Shown: positions 34,035 to 43,203 of the stretch, piece by piece
Layout: each line of letters opens with the position of its first letter
Numbering within the stretch: the first letter of the stretch is position 1
Assembly: GCA_002402045.2 (NCBI GenBank)
Contig: NVUX02000008.1
Span: forward strand, 37,328-101,327
DNA from: Paracoccaceae bacterium
GTDB taxonomy: Bacteria > Pseudomonadota > Alphaproteobacteria > Rhodobacterales > Rhodobacteraceae
Direction of reading: 5' to 3'
DNA: 64,000 nt
Program-made: the position numbers and the translations under genes
Notes under the pieces: model-generated
What the model saw: the letters and a program-made list of their open reading frames with translations, nothing else
Told to the model about the DNA's origin: nothing
Database searches by the model: none

Positions 34035-34211
34035 ATGAAAAAGTTCTTGGAACTGTTTGCAAAAGACGAAGACGGCGCTGTAACTGTTGACTGGGTTGTT
34101 CTGACCGCAGCCATCGTTGGTATTGCTCTGGCAATTATTGCGGTTATCCGCACAAGCTTGGAATCTGCGGCAACAAGCATTGCTGCTTCGATCAGCACCG
34201 CGTTTACCTAA
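34035..34211 (+). CDS. flp: Flp/Fap-type major pilin Flp1
   Basis: The ATG at 34035, 8 bases after TAGGAGG, gives 58 residues. The leader MKKFLELFAKDEDG is followed by AVTVDWVVLTAAIVGIALAI. Prepilin peptidase is expected to cut after Gly14, leaving a 44-residue pilin. Flp pilins usually carry Glu-Tyr at positions 5-6 of the mature protein; here this is Asp-Trp, as in many Rhodobacterales. The C-terminal tail (TSLESAATSIAASISTAFT) is rich in Ser and Thr. It is assembled into the Tad pilus by the genes that follow. It is divergent from HAD-UbiA. Confidence 0.93.
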   Translation: MKKFLELFAKDEDGAVTVDWVVLTAAIVGIALAIIAVIRTSLESAATSIAASISTAFT

Positions 34212-34248
34212 ATTTAATAGCCATTTAGCTGTTAAACTTTAAAAATTC

Positions 34249-34272
34249 GTATGAGGCGGTTTCGCCTCATAC
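34249..34272 (+). other. perfect hairpin between flp1 and flp2
   Basis: GTATGAGGCG (34249-34258) and CGCCTCATAC (34263-34272) form a 10-bp stem with a 4-base GTTT loop. No T-run follows on the plus strand, so it is not a strong terminator there, though A-rich sequence precedes it. It probably stabilises the flp1 transcript or partly attenuates flp2 and the downstream genes, so that pilin is made in excess. The inference on function is mine. Confidence 0.5.
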
Positions 34273-34301
34273 TCCCAGCTCGTCAAGATTTGAGGTGTGT
34301 G

Positions 34302-34493
34302 ATGACCAAAACACCAATTTGTACTTTCGTATCAAGCTTTTTGATAGATGAAGACGGTGCTGTGACAGTTGACTGGGTTATGCTCACCGCAGGTATTGTA
34401 TTACTTGGCGTGATGGTATTGAGTGGAATAAGAGTATCGCTGGGCGCTGCTGCGACCAGTATCGCCAATACAATTAGCATCGGCCTTACTTGA
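34302..34493 (+). CDS. second Flp-type pilin or minor pilin
   Basis: The ATG at 34302, with GAGGTG upstream, gives 63 residues. The core FLIDEDGAVTVDWVMLTAGI parallels Flp1 and would be cut after Gly19. Upstream of it lies an extra leader (MTKTPICTFVSS) with a Cys that Flp1 lacks. The helix has LGVMVLSGI, so the hydrophobic part differs from Flp1, and the tail ends ATSIANTISIGLT. It is probably a paralogue made by tandem duplication and used as a minor or alternative pilin. It follows flp1 after a hairpin and precedes cpaB by 117 bp. Confidence 0.88.
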   Translation: MTKTPICTFVSSFLIDEDGAVTVDWVMLTAGIVLLGVMVLSGIRVSLGAAATSIANTISIGLT

Positions 34494-34610
34494 TCCCCCG
34501 CAACTATATCTTTTTTGTGGTACAGCCACGCTCCCTTTATGCCCATTGATTTCATCGCAATTTAGTGCGAATAACATCGTATATTCATTGCCTATTAATA
34601 AGGGGGCATT

Positions 34611-35447
34611 ATGCGATTAATATTCCTACTTGTGCTTGTTATTGGAATCGGGACCGCCGGCTACGCGGCCTTTTTGATTCAAGGACAGTTTGCTGCAAAA
34701 GATGCGGAAATCAACCAGCTCAGCAATGAGCTACGCAAAACGCGCGAGCAAGTGGTTGAAACCACGCCAGTGGTTATTACCGTCAACAGAGTGCCATTTG
34801 CTCACAAGCTTGTTGCCGGAGACCTTAGCATTATTAACTGGCCAACTGAGTTTCTTCCAGAAAACGTTTTTTCAAGCATCGAAGACGTCATTGGTGACGC
34901 CGAAAACGATACGCGATACGTCAAACGCATCCTCGAAGTTGGCGAGCCTATTTTGTCAGTCAAAGTCACCCATTTTGGCGAAGATATTGGCATCAACACC
35001 TTGTTGGAGCCGGGCACACGCGCCTTTGCCATTAGCGTAGATGTCATAACCGGCGTTTCGGGCTTTCTACAACCTGGTGATGAAGTCGACATTTACTGGA
35101 CCGGTCGCAACGTGGACCAGACCATAACGCGTCTTATTTTCGAAAAGGTTAAGATTATTGCGATCGACCAACAATCGAACCAAGAAAGTTTGAACCCAAT
35201 CGTCGCAAGAACCGTTACTTTGCAAGTTTCTCCGAGCATTGTTGCAAATTTGGTACAGTTCCAATCTTCCGGCAACTTGACCCTCTCCCTTCGCGGTGTT
35301 CAAGACACCACAACCTCAGGGCCGATATCAGTGGATACATCTACACTAATTGGTAATGAAATCATACCTGTAGAGGTTGTAGAACAGTGTTTCCAAACAG
35401 TTCGTCGGGGTGTGGATCTTATCCGAACCGAGGTGCCCTGCAACTAG
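34611..35447 (+). CDS. cpaB: CpaB/RcpC Tad pilus assembly protein
   Basis: A 278-residue protein with an N-terminal membrane segment (residues 1-22), a short coiled coil, and an SAF domain near residues 60-100 (FAHKLVAGDLSIINWP). The pilus-assembly region ISVDVITGVSGFLQPGDEVD (about 145-165) is the CpaB signature. CpaB is a periplasmic partner of the CpaC secretin. AAGGGGG precedes the ATG. An intrinsic terminator follows at 35481-35511, so cpaC probably has additional transcription start. Confidence 0.93.
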   Translation: MRLIFLLVLVIGIGTAGYAAFLIQGQFAAKDAEINQLSNELRKTREQVVETTPVVITVNRVPFAHKLVAGDLSIINWPTEFLPENVFSSIEDVIGDAENDTRYVKRILEVGEPILSVKVTHFGEDIGINTLLEPGTRAFAISVDVITGVSGFLQPGDEVDIYWTGRNVDQTITRLIFEKVKIIAIDQQSNQESLNPIVARTVTLQVSPSIVANLVQFQSSGNLTLSLRGVQDTTTSGPISVDTSTLIGNEIIPVEVVEQCFQTVRRGVDLIRTEVPCN

Positions 35448-35480
35448 GCCAGCAACTCTAGTCCTTAGCACCAAAATCCT

Positions 35481-35511
35481 AAAAAAACGCGGCTTTAAGC
35501 TGCGTTTTTTT
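35481..35511 (+). terminator. Rho-independent terminator after cpaB
   Basis: An A-run enters a stem AACGCGGCTT / AAGCTGCGTT (one G-U pair) with a minimal loop, followed by a run of seven T at 35504-35511. It lies in the 200-bp gap between cpaB and cpaC, so it splits the Tad locus into a pilin-cpaB unit and a machinery unit. Confidence 0.8.
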
Positions 35512-35647
35512 CTGCCTTTTACACAAAGAGACTCCGCTAACATATTGATTCTTGCAATCGAATCCGATTTATAGCATGCTGCCCGCAAGAATGGGCAAAA
35601 GATCCATTCATTGATTTTCATAGGTGATTTTGAGAGGCAGGATCACA

Positions 35648-37039
35648 ATGCAGCTAAAAAGCTTTATTCGGGCGAGTTTATGTGGACTCGTTCTAACAGC
35701 GCCAATGGCCAGCTCGGTCGTTGCGCAAAACGCGGTACTTTCAGTATCGCGCGGTGCCGTTTCCAGTAGATTGTCAGTTTCCGTTAATAAAGCGATCGTC
35801 GTAGACATCGATCGGCCCTTCTCACAGCTTTCCGTGGCCAATCCGGCCATTGCTGACATTGCGCAGCTTTCGGATCGCACAATATATGTGTTGGGTAAAT
35901 CGCCGGGGTCAACAACCCTGACGATTTTTGACCAAGACGGGCAGCTTGTGGCAAATGTGGATGTACGGGTTTCCCCTGACATTGCCGAATTCAAGGAGCG
36001 TCTAGCGCAAATCCTTCCGGGGGAGCGCATTGATGTGCGGACCGCCAGTAGCGGGATTGTGCTGTCGGGCCGGGTTTCCAGCACGCGCAGACTTGCGCAA
36101 GCAATGGAACTGGCGCGGCTATATACCGATCCCGAGCGTCCCACCGCTGTGACTAACCTCATGACGGTCGCCGGTTCGCAGCAGGTTATGCTCCAAGTGC
36201 GTTTCGCAGAAATGCAGCGCTCGGTGGCAAAAAGCCTCGGTAGTTCAGTCGGCATTAGTTCAACTGGGACGGCAAGTGGATTTGCAGCCGGCTCAGGCAG
36301 TTATGGCGTCACAGCAGGCGTAGCATCCTCCAGCGCCGATTCGGCTGGCGCTATCGGAATTGGCTTCGGTATTGGTGGCCTAGCCGTCAATGTTTTGATC
36401 GAAGCTCTGGAAAGCAAAGGGATGGCGCGCACACTAGCCGAGCCAAATATCGTTGCAATCTCGGGTGAAACTGCGCAGTTCCTTGCCGGTGGCGAGTATC
36501 CGGTGCCAGGGGTGGATGGCGAAATCTCATACCGCCCATTCGGCGTACAGCTTAGTTTCCTGCCAACGGTCCTTGATGGCGATCTCATCAGCCTTAAGCT
36601 CGAAACAACAGTGAGCTCTATCGATGCCAACACATCCTTCACCACCGGATCAGGGGTTAGCGTCGCAGGATTTAAAGTTCGGCGCGCGAGCACCACCGTT
36701 GAAATGCGGGATGGCCAAAGCTTCGCTATTGCGGGCCTGTTGCAGGATGATTTTTCTGACAGTAGCGCTCAAGTCCCATGGCTTGGTGATGTGCCAATCC
36801 TCGGTGCCCTGTTTCGCTCAGCTGATTTCCAGCGGCAGCAAACCGAATTGGTAATCATCGTAACGCCGCATTTGGTAACGCCGACCTCGTCGGACGCGTT
36901 ATCCCTGCCAACAGACAGGATGCGCATCCCAACCGAAGCCGAACTATTCCTAAGTGGCCGCACAGAAGGTGCTGCCGGGTCTAGCGCGTCTATAACGCAA
37001 CTGAGCTTTGATAGCTCTGCCGGATATGTGATGGAGTAA
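35648..37039 (+). CDS. cpaC: CpaC/RcpA Tad pilus secretin
   Basis: The ATG at 35648 with GAGGCAGG upstream gives 463 residues; an upstream reading adds eight residues and spoils the signal peptide start. A signal peptide (residues 1-30) is followed by the pilus-secretin N domain (SVNKAIVVDIDRPFSQLSVA), a BON domain (ERIDVRTASSGIVLSGRVSS) and the C-terminal secretin domain with NVLIEALESKGMARTLAEPN and a late VPWLGDVPILGALFRS. It forms the outer-membrane pore of the pilus. It precedes the OmpA-like gene by 4 bp. Confidence 0.95.
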   Translation: MQLKSFIRASLCGLVLTAPMASSVVAQNAVLSVSRGAVSSRLSVSVNKAIVVDIDRPFSQLSVANPAIADIAQLSDRTIYVLGKSPGSTTLTIFDQDGQLVANVDVRVSPDIAEFKERLAQILPGERIDVRTASSGIVLSGRVSSTRRLAQAMELARLYTDPERPTAVTNLMTVAGSQQVMLQVRFAEMQRSVAKSLGSSVGISSTGTASGFAAGSGSYGVTAGVASSSADSAGAIGIGFGIGGLAVNVLIEALESKGMARTLAEPNIVAISGETAQFLAGGEYPVPGVDGEISYRPFGVQLSFLPTVLDGDLISLKLETTVSSIDANTSFTTGSGVSVAGFKVRRASTTVEMRDGQSFAIAGLLQDDFSDSSAQVPWLGDVPILGALFRSADFQRQQTELVIIVTPHLVTPTSSDALSLPTDRMRIPTEAELFLSGRTEGAAGSSASITQLSFDSSAGYVME

Positions 37040-37043
37040 TGAC

Positions 37044-37664
37044 ATGAAATTGCTAAATAAAATCATTGGCATCTCCGCCGTTCTGGCCCTTGGTGGCTGC
37101 TTGGAAACGGCAGGAACCCTGCCTAACCAAAACAGTTTCTCCATGGCGAGCAACCAAAACTACTTGGTGCAAACAGGTCAAGGCGGCTCTGCTGCTTACC
37201 TGCTGGGCCTATCGCAACAGTTCCGCGATGAAGTGGCCACCATGATCAACTTTGACTTCAATTCAACCGTTCTTGACGGTGAAGCAAGGCGGATTCTGGA
37301 CCAACAGGCAGCGTGGATCATTGCGCACCCAACGGTTAAATTCCGGGTTTACGGCCATACAGACAAAGTTGGCTCAAACGGCTTTAACCAACGGCTCGGC
37401 CTTCGCCGCGCTCGGGCAGCCGTTAATTACCTTGTATCCAAGGGTGCACCACGCAACCGTCTTGAGGCCTATTCCTCACTTGGTGAAACGCAGCCGATTG
37501 TTAACACAGATGATCGCGAGCGTCTAAACCGCCGCACCGTGACAGACGTGTTCGGCTTTGCGCCAAACGTGATCCCGTCAGATTTTGACGGTAAACGCGC
37601 CGTCGTCATCTACGGTAACTACGTAGCAGGCAGAGGTGGCGTTGCAGGAGGCTCACCCCTTTAG
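37044..37664 (+). CDS. OmpA-domain lipoprotein of the Tad locus (CpaD position)
   Basis: A 206-residue protein with a lipobox ALGGC (Cys19). Residues about 65-160 form an OmpA-like peptidoglycan-binding domain with INFDFNSTVLDGEARRIL and VYGHTDKVGSNGFNQRLG. The tail IYGNYVAGRGGVAGG is special to this Tad group. It occupies the place of cpaD between cpaC and cpaE, and may anchor the secretin to the wall. A Rho-independent terminator follows. It is not clearly a CpaD homologue by sequence. Confidence 0.85.
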   Translation: MKLLNKIIGISAVLALGGCLETAGTLPNQNSFSMASNQNYLVQTGQGGSAAYLLGLSQQFRDEVATMINFDFNSTVLDGEARRILDQQAAWIIAHPTVKFRVYGHTDKVGSNGFNQRLGLRRARAAVNYLVSKGAPRNRLEAYSSLGETQPIVNTDDRERLNRRTVTDVFGFAPNVIPSDFDGKRAVVIYGNYVAGRGGVAGGSPL

Positions 37665-37972
37665 CAAGTCTAACAACTTCAAGCTTCACCCCTTCCGGCT
37701 CTGCCGGGAGGGGTTTTTTGTTGTTTTATCGCAACTTGCAATCCAAAGCTTATCCACTTATAGTCGGCTTTGCGCTTTCGCCTACGAGCGATATTTGCGA
37801 AAATTTGACGATTATCCCGCTAATTACCAATACGATCAGAGTTACTGCGGCAGTTATGTCATCCGTTAATTTAAAAATTCACTTTTACTTTTATTTTCAG
37901 TCCATTCGTAATAGTCTATGTTTTTAAGTTAACTATTTAGAATTGTGATCAATCAATAATCGAGGTGCTCAG
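37665..37972. other. 308-bp intergenic region between the OmpA-like gene and cpaE
   Basis: Beyond the terminator at 37688-37719, this region is strongly A+T-rich. A possible -35 TTGACG occurs near 37806, without a clear -10 partner; TTAAG-TTAAC near 37925 could be a weak CtrA-like half-site pair. GAGGTG at about 37963 serves the TTG start of cpaE. The short plus-strand readings here have no family character. It probably holds the promoter of the cpaE-F-tadBCD-cpaA unit. Confidence 0.4.
37688..37719 (+). terminator. Rho-independent terminator after the OmpA-like gene
   Basis: The stem ACCCCTTCCGGC (37688-37699) pairs with GCCGGGAGGGGT (37703-37714) with one G-U pair, and is followed by TTTTT. 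This is a strong intrinsic terminator. The cpaE-to-cpaA part must therefore have its own promoter in the 250 bp that follow. Confidence 0.88.
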
Positions 37973-39193
37973 TTGGCGTTGTTAAAATTAATGGACCGGA
38001 AGATGGAAGCTTATGCTGTCGCCTCCAAACCCGAAAGTTTTGAGCTCCTGAGCGGAGAATTACATGGGCTTTTCGGGCAAAACTGGGGAAATATGACCGT
38101 TTCCGCCGCCGGAGAAATGCTTGGGCGTGGCGATATGGGGGGGGATGAGACCCTTATAGTGTGTGTTGAGGCGCAAGACGAACAAAACCTAGAGCCAATT
38201 GACAGTTTTGTGCGGGCCGGCAAAAAAGCCGGCTTTACCGTCGTGCTCATTGCAAAAGATGTGTCTCCCACCGCACTCCACCACCTTTTGCAGCTTGGTG
38301 CCGATGATTTTGCGCCCTATCCATTGCCAGATCACGCCCTCGCAAATATTTTTGACCAGCTACGGGACAAGAAAAATAGTGCCCCAGCCGATTCGGAACG
38401 CAGGAAATCACGCAGTGGTGTAATTTTGCCAGTTTACGGCGCGGCCGGTGGTGTAGGGGCCTCCACATTTGCCGTTAATCTGGCTTGGGAAATGGCGTCC
38501 CAAACCCGCAAAGACGATATGCGCGTCGCGCTTATTGATCTAGATTTTCAATTTGGCTCTGTTGCCACCTTGCTCGACATACCTCGCCGCGAAGCAGTGT
38601 TTGATCTGTTGACAGAACCCGACACGCTGGCCAGCGATACATTGGCTCAAGCTATGACGTCCTATAAGTCCATTCTCGCTGTGCTCACATCGCCCCCCGA
38701 GGTGATGCCGCTTGATATTGTAGACGCCGAATTTATTGAGCGCATGCTCCGAATTTTGCAATCGCGCTATGATTTTATCATCATTGATCTACCCAAAGCG
38801 CTTACAGACTGGTCTGCTTCGGTGCTCACCAACGCCGAAACCTATTTTTCACTGCTAGAGCTTGATATGCGCTCAGCACAAAACCTCATGCGGTATCTCA
38901 GGGTGTTGCGCGGAGAGGACCTGCCGGGCGAAAAAATCCAGTATATCCTCAATCGCGCTCCAGGGTTTGCCGATTTAAACGGCAAAACCCGTGTTGGACG
39001 TTTTTCCGAAAGCCTCGGGATCGACATCAACATTCTGCTGCCTGATGGTGGCAAAGCCGTGACGCAAGCCGGAGACCAAGGCGAGCCGCTGGCAAATTCC
39101 GCCCCCAAAAACCCGCTCCGCAAAGAGATCAAGAAAATTGCCGGGACTATATTAAACCTGACCAAAGAAGCCCGCGCGGCTGTAGTTGACTAA
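37973..39193 (+). CDS. cpaE: CpaE/TadZ pilus localisation ATPase
   Basis: A 406-residue protein with a TTG start. Residues about 1-130 form a receiver-like domain; residues about 145-390 are a MinD/ParA-like ATPase with the deviant P-loop YGAAGGVGASTFAVNLAW, where the usual Lys is replaced, then RVALIDLDFQFGSV. TadZ/CpaE proteins place the pilus machinery at the pole. It is followed by cpaF after 11 bp. Confidence 0.92.
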   Translation: MALLKLMDRKMEAYAVASKPESFELLSGELHGLFGQNWGNMTVSAAGEMLGRGDMGGDETLIVCVEAQDEQNLEPIDSFVRAGKKAGFTVVLIAKDVSPTALHHLLQLGADDFAPYPLPDHALANIFDQLRDKKNSAPADSERRKSRSGVILPVYGAAGGVGASTFAVNLAWEMASQTRKDDMRVALIDLDFQFGSVATLLDIPRREAVFDLLTEPDTLASDTLAQAMTSYKSILAVLTSPPEVMPLDIVDAEFIERMLRILQSRYDFIIIDLPKALTDWSASVLTNAETYFSLLELDMRSAQNLMRYLRVLRGEDLPGEKIQYILNRAPGFADLNGKTRVGRFSESLGIDINILLPDGGKAVTQAGDQGEPLANSAPKNPLRKEIKKIAGTILNLTKEARAAVVD

Positions 39194-39204
39194 CGGAGAG
39201 ACCC

Positions 39205-40662
39205 ATGTTCGGACGCTTTAAGCAAAACTCACCATCCAAGCCTGAGGCCCCGTCTTTTGTTGGCGAGCTGTCTCTGGAGCCAGAAGTCATTCATAAAGCC
39301 CGGCCAAGAGACGCCAACGCCTTAACCGCAGATGAGCAAGACGCGCAACTGCGTGAGCAAAAACGGCTCGACAAGCTGATGGATGTTCGCATGGAGGTGC
39401 ATAAGCGCCTGCTCGAAACTCTCAATCTTTCGGCCATTGACCAAGCCGCCGAAGCCGATTTGCGCCGCGAAATCGGAGCGATTGCCCGCGAAACCATCCA
39501 CGAAATGGGTGTGGTGCTAAACGGCCAAGACCAAAAAGAGCTATTACAAGATTTGATGGACGAGGTCACCGGCCTTGGCCCCATCGAGCCTTTGTTGCGA
39601 GACGAAACCGTAAACGATATTCTCATCAACGGCCCCCATCAGATATTTGTAGAGCGCTTTGGTAAGCTAGAGCACACAAACGTGCGCTTTAAAGATGACC
39701 GCCACCTGATGCGTGTTATTGATAAAATCGTATCTGCCGTTGGTCGGCGGGTTGATGAAAGCCATCCCTATGTGGATGCGCGGCTGGCAGACGGCTCGCG
39801 TTTTAACGCCATGGTGCCGCCCTGCGCGGTGGATGGCGCGCTGGTTTCCATTCGTAAGTTTTCCAAAGACAAGCTCTCCATTGAAGAGTTGATCAATTTT
39901 GGTGCGTTTAACGAGCCGATGGCCACCTACCTGCAAGCCGCTGTTTCGACCCGGCTGAATATCATCGTTTCCGGCGGTACTGGCTCGGGTAAAACCACTA
40001 CGCTTAACGCCCTTTCTGGCTTCATCGGGGCCGACGAGCGGATTGTAACGATTGAGGACACCGCCGAGCTTCAGCTCCAGCAGGCCCATGTAGGCCGCAT
40101 GGAAAGCCGCCCCCCCAATGTGGAAGGCAAGGGCGAAGTTTCCCAGCGAGACCTGCTCCGCAATGCTTTGCGGATGCGCCCAGACCGCATTATCGTGGGC
40201 GAGACCCGTGGTGATGAAGTGATCGACATGCTACAAGCCATGAACACCGGCCACGATGGCTCGATGACCACCATTCACGCCAACTCGGCCCGCGACAGCC
40301 TTGCCCGTTTGGAAAATATGATCGCGATGTCGGGTATTGATATGCCGCTCAAAGCAAGCCGCGGGCAAATTTCCTCGGCTGTTAATCTCATCGTGCAGGT
40401 TAGTCGCCTTACCGATGGGTCCCGCCGCATGGTTTCGATCACCGAAATCACCGGCATGGAAGGCGAAATCATTTCCATGCAGGAAATCTTTAAATTCCAG
40501 CGAGACTATGTTGACGAAGACGGCAAAATCCACGGCCACTTTACGGGCACGGGACTTCGGTCTGCCTTTATGGAGCGTTTTCAGCAATGGGGCTATAATC
40601 TTCCCTCATCGCTATTTTCCGATACCCCGGTTTATTCTGACCAAGTGGAGGGCGAGCAGTGA
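39205..40662 (+). CDS. cpaF: CpaF/TadA pilus assembly ATPase
   Basis: A 485-residue GspE-type ATPase with an N-terminal helical part and the type II/IV secretion ATPase core. Walker A is [18 protein letters not shown] near residue 255, the Asp box region is [13 protein letters not shown], the Walker B region [16 protein letters not shown], and the His box [17 protein letters not shown]. It powers Flp pilus extension and retraction in Tad systems. Its 3' end overlaps tadB by 4 bp. Confidence 0.95.
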   Translation: MFGRFKQNSPSKPEAPSFVGELSLEPEVIHKARPRDANALTADEQDAQLREQKRLDKLMDVRMEVHKRLLETLNLSAIDQAAEADLRREIGAIARETIHEMGVVLNGQDQKELLQDLMDEVTGLGPIEPLLRDETVNDILINGPHQIFVERFGKLEHTNVRFKDDRHLMRVIDKIVSAVGRRVDESHPYVDARLADGSRFNAMVPPCAVDGALVSIRKFSKDKLSIEELINFGAFNEPMATYLQAAVSTRLNIIVSGGTGSGKTTTLNALSGFIGADERIVTIEDTAELQLQQAHVGRMESRPPNVEGKGEVSQRDLLRNALRMRPDRIIVGETRGDEVIDMLQAMNTGHDGSMTTIHANSARDSLARLENMIAMSGIDMPLKASRGQISSAVNLIVQVSRLTDGSRRMVSITEITGMEGEIISMQEIFKFQRDYVDEDGKIHGHFTGTGLRSAFMERFQQWGYNLPSSLFSDTPVYSDQVEGEQ

Positions 40663-41621
40663 GTATTGAGCCACTTATTTATGCGGTAATTTTTGCCGCA
40701 GTCCTATTTTTGATCGAGGGCATATACCTCGCGGTCTTTGGCAAATCTGTGCGCTTGGAAAGCCGAGTAAACCGGCGCTTGCAGCTACTTGAAAAGGGTG
40801 AAAGCCGCGAATCCGTGATGGATACGTTGCGTAAAGAGCGCGAGCAACACACAAAAACCCTGCGCCTACCGATTATCGGCGTTCTTTCCAAAAGAGCCGC
40901 CGTTGCCAATATCGCCTTCACCCCAAATGCGCTGCTTATGGTGATTTTACTGCTCATCGTATCCGCCTTTATCGCGCTAACATTTGCCACTTCGGCCAAC
41001 CTCACCATGCGGATTATTATATCTATCGTCATGGGGTATGGCGCGGTTTATGTTTGGCTCAGTTCAAAAGCCAAAAAGCGGATGGCCCTGTTTGAAGAGC
41101 AACTGCCGGATGCGGTTGAGCTTATGGTGCGGAGCCTGCGTGTGGGCCACCCTTTTGCCAGCTCGGTAAATATCGTGGCCCAAGAAATGCCCGACCCGCT
41201 TGGAACCGAATTTGGAATTCTGGTTGATGAAGCCAATTTTGGCGCTGAAATCACAGAGTCGCTACGAAAAATGACCGAACGGGTAGACGTGCAAGACCTA
41301 CGGTTTTTGGCTGTGGCCGTTGCCATTCAATCACAATCCGGTGGTAATCTCGCCGAAGTGCTTGACGGCCTTGGCAAGGTTATTCGCTCACGGTTTAAGC
41401 TTTTTCGCCGCGTAAACGCGATCACCGCTGAGGCAAAATGGTCCGGCTGGTTCCTGTCCTTTTTCCCGATCATGGCTTTGATCGCGATTAATGTGTTACA
41501 GCCAGATTACTATGACGGGGTTATGGATACGCCCGTATTTTTACCACTGGCAATTGTTGTCGTAATCTTTTTGATCGTGAATATTATATTTATGCATATG
41601 ATGGTTAATTTTAAGGTCTAG
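40659..41621 (+). CDS. tadB: TadB Tad pilus inner-membrane platform protein
   Basis: A 320-residue protein with a GTG start. It has two N-terminal hydrophobic helices (about 5-25, 88-125), the T2SSF domain (QLPDAVELMVRSLRVGHPFA, about 150-275) and two C-terminal membrane helices. The F domain forms the platform of the pilus motor together with TadC. It overlaps cpaF and precedes tadC by 21 bp. Confidence 0.93.
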   Translation: MSIEPLIYAVIFAAVLFLIEGIYLAVFGKSVRLESRVNRRLQLLEKGESRESVMDTLRKEREQHTKTLRLPIIGVLSKRAAVANIAFTPNALLMVILLLIVSAFIALTFATSANLTMRIIISIVMGYGAVYVWLSSKAKKRMALFEEQLPDAVELMVRSLRVGHPFASSVNIVAQEMPDPLGTEFGILVDEANFGAEITESLRKMTERVDVQDLRFLAVAVAIQSQSGGNLAEVLDGLGKVIRSRFKLFRRVNAITAEAKWSGWFLSFFPIMALIAINVLQPDYYDGVMDTPVFLPLAIVVVIFLIVNIIFMHMMVNFKV

Positions 41622-41642
41622 ACGGCCCGGAAAGGATCCCCC

Positions 41643-42632
41643 GTGATCAGCACTACCCTCGAATTTATCACCGCAGTGCTTGGCCCCCTCGGGCCAATTA
41701 TTGTTGCGGCTGGCCTCGGGCTATTCCTAATTTTGCTTTCGCTTCCGGTAATCTTGAAAAAGGGGGATGACCCGTTTGCAAAGCTTGGCAGCGGCGGCAC
41801 CCCAACCAAAGGCTTTAAAAAGAAAAATGGCGCTTCTAAGGGCGGGATGAACCTGCGCTATGATAGCGGCAAGTTGAACCTCGCCAAATTTGAAGCCTAT
41901 CTTACGCCACAAAATAAAGATGAGCTCACCGCAGCCAGACTCAAGCTTTTGCAAGCGGGCTATCGCTCACAAGGCGCCGTAGGAAATTATAACTTCCTGC
42001 GCATGGTTTTGGGTATCAGCTTTCTTGGTCTTGGCCTGCTATATTCCCTAATCATGAGCGGCGAGCTCTCGGCAACACAAGTCTCGCTCTATGTCATTCT
42101 CCCCGGCGCCATTGGCTATTACCTGCCCACTTATTGGGTTGAGCGCCGCCGCCAAACACGCCAAGAAGAGCTGGTAGACGGCTTTCCAGACGCGCTTGAC
42201 CTTATGTTAGTCTGCGTTGAAGCGGGCCAATCGCTCGATCAATCCATTGTGCGGGTTGCCACGGAGATCAAGCACTCCAACAAATCGCTTTCTGAGGAAT
42301 TTCAAGTCGTTGCTAACGAGTTGCGGGCCGGTAAAGAGCGTGTTTCTGTGTTGCGGGATCTGGGCGAGCGCTGCGGCGTGGCCGATATCAGCTCCTTTGT
42401 GACCGTACTGGTGCAATCCGCTAGCTTTGGTACCTCTATTTCCGATGCACTTCGGGTTTATGCCTTTGAAATGCGGGATAAGCGCATCATGCGCGCCGAA
42501 GAAAAAGCCAACAAACTCCCAACCAAAATGACCCTCGGCACCATGCTCTTCACCGTACCACCGTTGATGATTATTCTTGTTGGCCCATCAATTTATGACA
42601 TTTATGTCAATCTGGGCGGCGGAGGCCAATAG
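41643..42632 (+). CDS. tadC: TadC Tad pilus inner-membrane platform protein
   Basis: A 329-residue protein (GTG start) with an N-terminal membrane helix (17-37), a basic cytoplasmic stretch, two membrane helices at about 118-165, and a T2SSF domain with DGFPDALDLMLVCVEAGQSL and SFGTSISDALRVYA, closing with a membrane helix. It is the partner of TadB. Its stop overlaps the GTG of the TPR gene by 1 bp. Confidence 0.93.
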   Translation: MISTTLEFITAVLGPLGPIIVAAGLGLFLILLSLPVILKKGDDPFAKLGSGGTPTKGFKKKNGASKGGMNLRYDSGKLNLAKFEAYLTPQNKDELTAARLKLLQAGYRSQGAVGNYNFLRMVLGISFLGLGLLYSLIMSGELSATQVSLYVILPGAIGYYLPTYWVERRRQTRQEELVDGFPDALDLMLVCVEAGQSLDQSIVRVATEIKHSNKSLSEEFQVVANELRAGKERVSVLRDLGERCGVADISSFVTVLVQSASFGTSISDALRVYAFEMRDKRIMRAEEKANKLPTKMTLGTMLFTVPPLMIILVGPSIYDIYVNLGGGGQ

Positions 42633-43189
42633 TGCGCCTCACCGTTTTGGGGCTAGTCCTAGCCCTCGCGGCCTGTGAAACCACGCAGGGACCGCTGGCC
42701 AATAATCGCGTGGGCGTAGCCCCGCCTCGCGGTACTGTTTCCGTCACCGAAGCGGTTGACGGGCTTATCGTTGGCCACCGCCTGATGGCCGCCAACGAGT
42801 TTCAACTCGCGTTAGACGCCTACACCCGCGCGGCGGTCGATCATGGGCTAAATGCTGATGTGCTCAGCGCTATTGGCTCGGCAAATTTGCGCCTTGGCCG
42901 GCTGAACCAGGCCGAAAAGTTTTTGCTACGCACCGTTGCAAAAGACCCAGATTTTGTTCCCGCCTGGAATAATCTTGGTGTGACGCAAATCAACTTAACT
43001 CAATATGTTAATGCCCGCGCCAGTTTTAAACGCGCCTTTGCGCTTGATAACGGCAATTCAGAAGAAATTCGGCAAAACCTGATATTGGCAAACAGACTTG
43101 TTGTAGAAAGTTCGGCGGAAATCCCCGAACAATTCAATTTCTTGCTGGTCCGGCGAGGCAATGGGCGCTATCTGTTACTTGGGCAGTAA
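42632..43189 (+). CDS. TadD-like TPR lipoprotein
   Basis: A 185-residue protein (GTG start) with a lipobox LALAAC (Cys15). The mature part has three to four TPR-like repeats (FQLALDAYTRAAVDHGLNAD, LGRLNQAEKFLLRTVAKDPD, FVPAWNNLGVTQINLTQY). Such TadD lipoproteins act as pilotin-like assembly factors of the secretin. Gap to the next TPR gene is 14 bp. Confidence 0.87.
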   Translation: MRLTVLGLVLALAACETTQGPLANNRVGVAPPRGTVSVTEAVDGLIVGHRLMAANEFQLALDAYTRAAVDHGLNADVLSAIGSANLRLGRLNQAEKFLLRTVAKDPDFVPAWNNLGVTQINLTQYVNARASFKRAFALDNGNSEEIRQNLILANRLVVESSAEIPEQFNFLLVRRGNGRYLLLGQ

Positions 43190-43203
43190 AATTCGGGGAT
43201 AAG

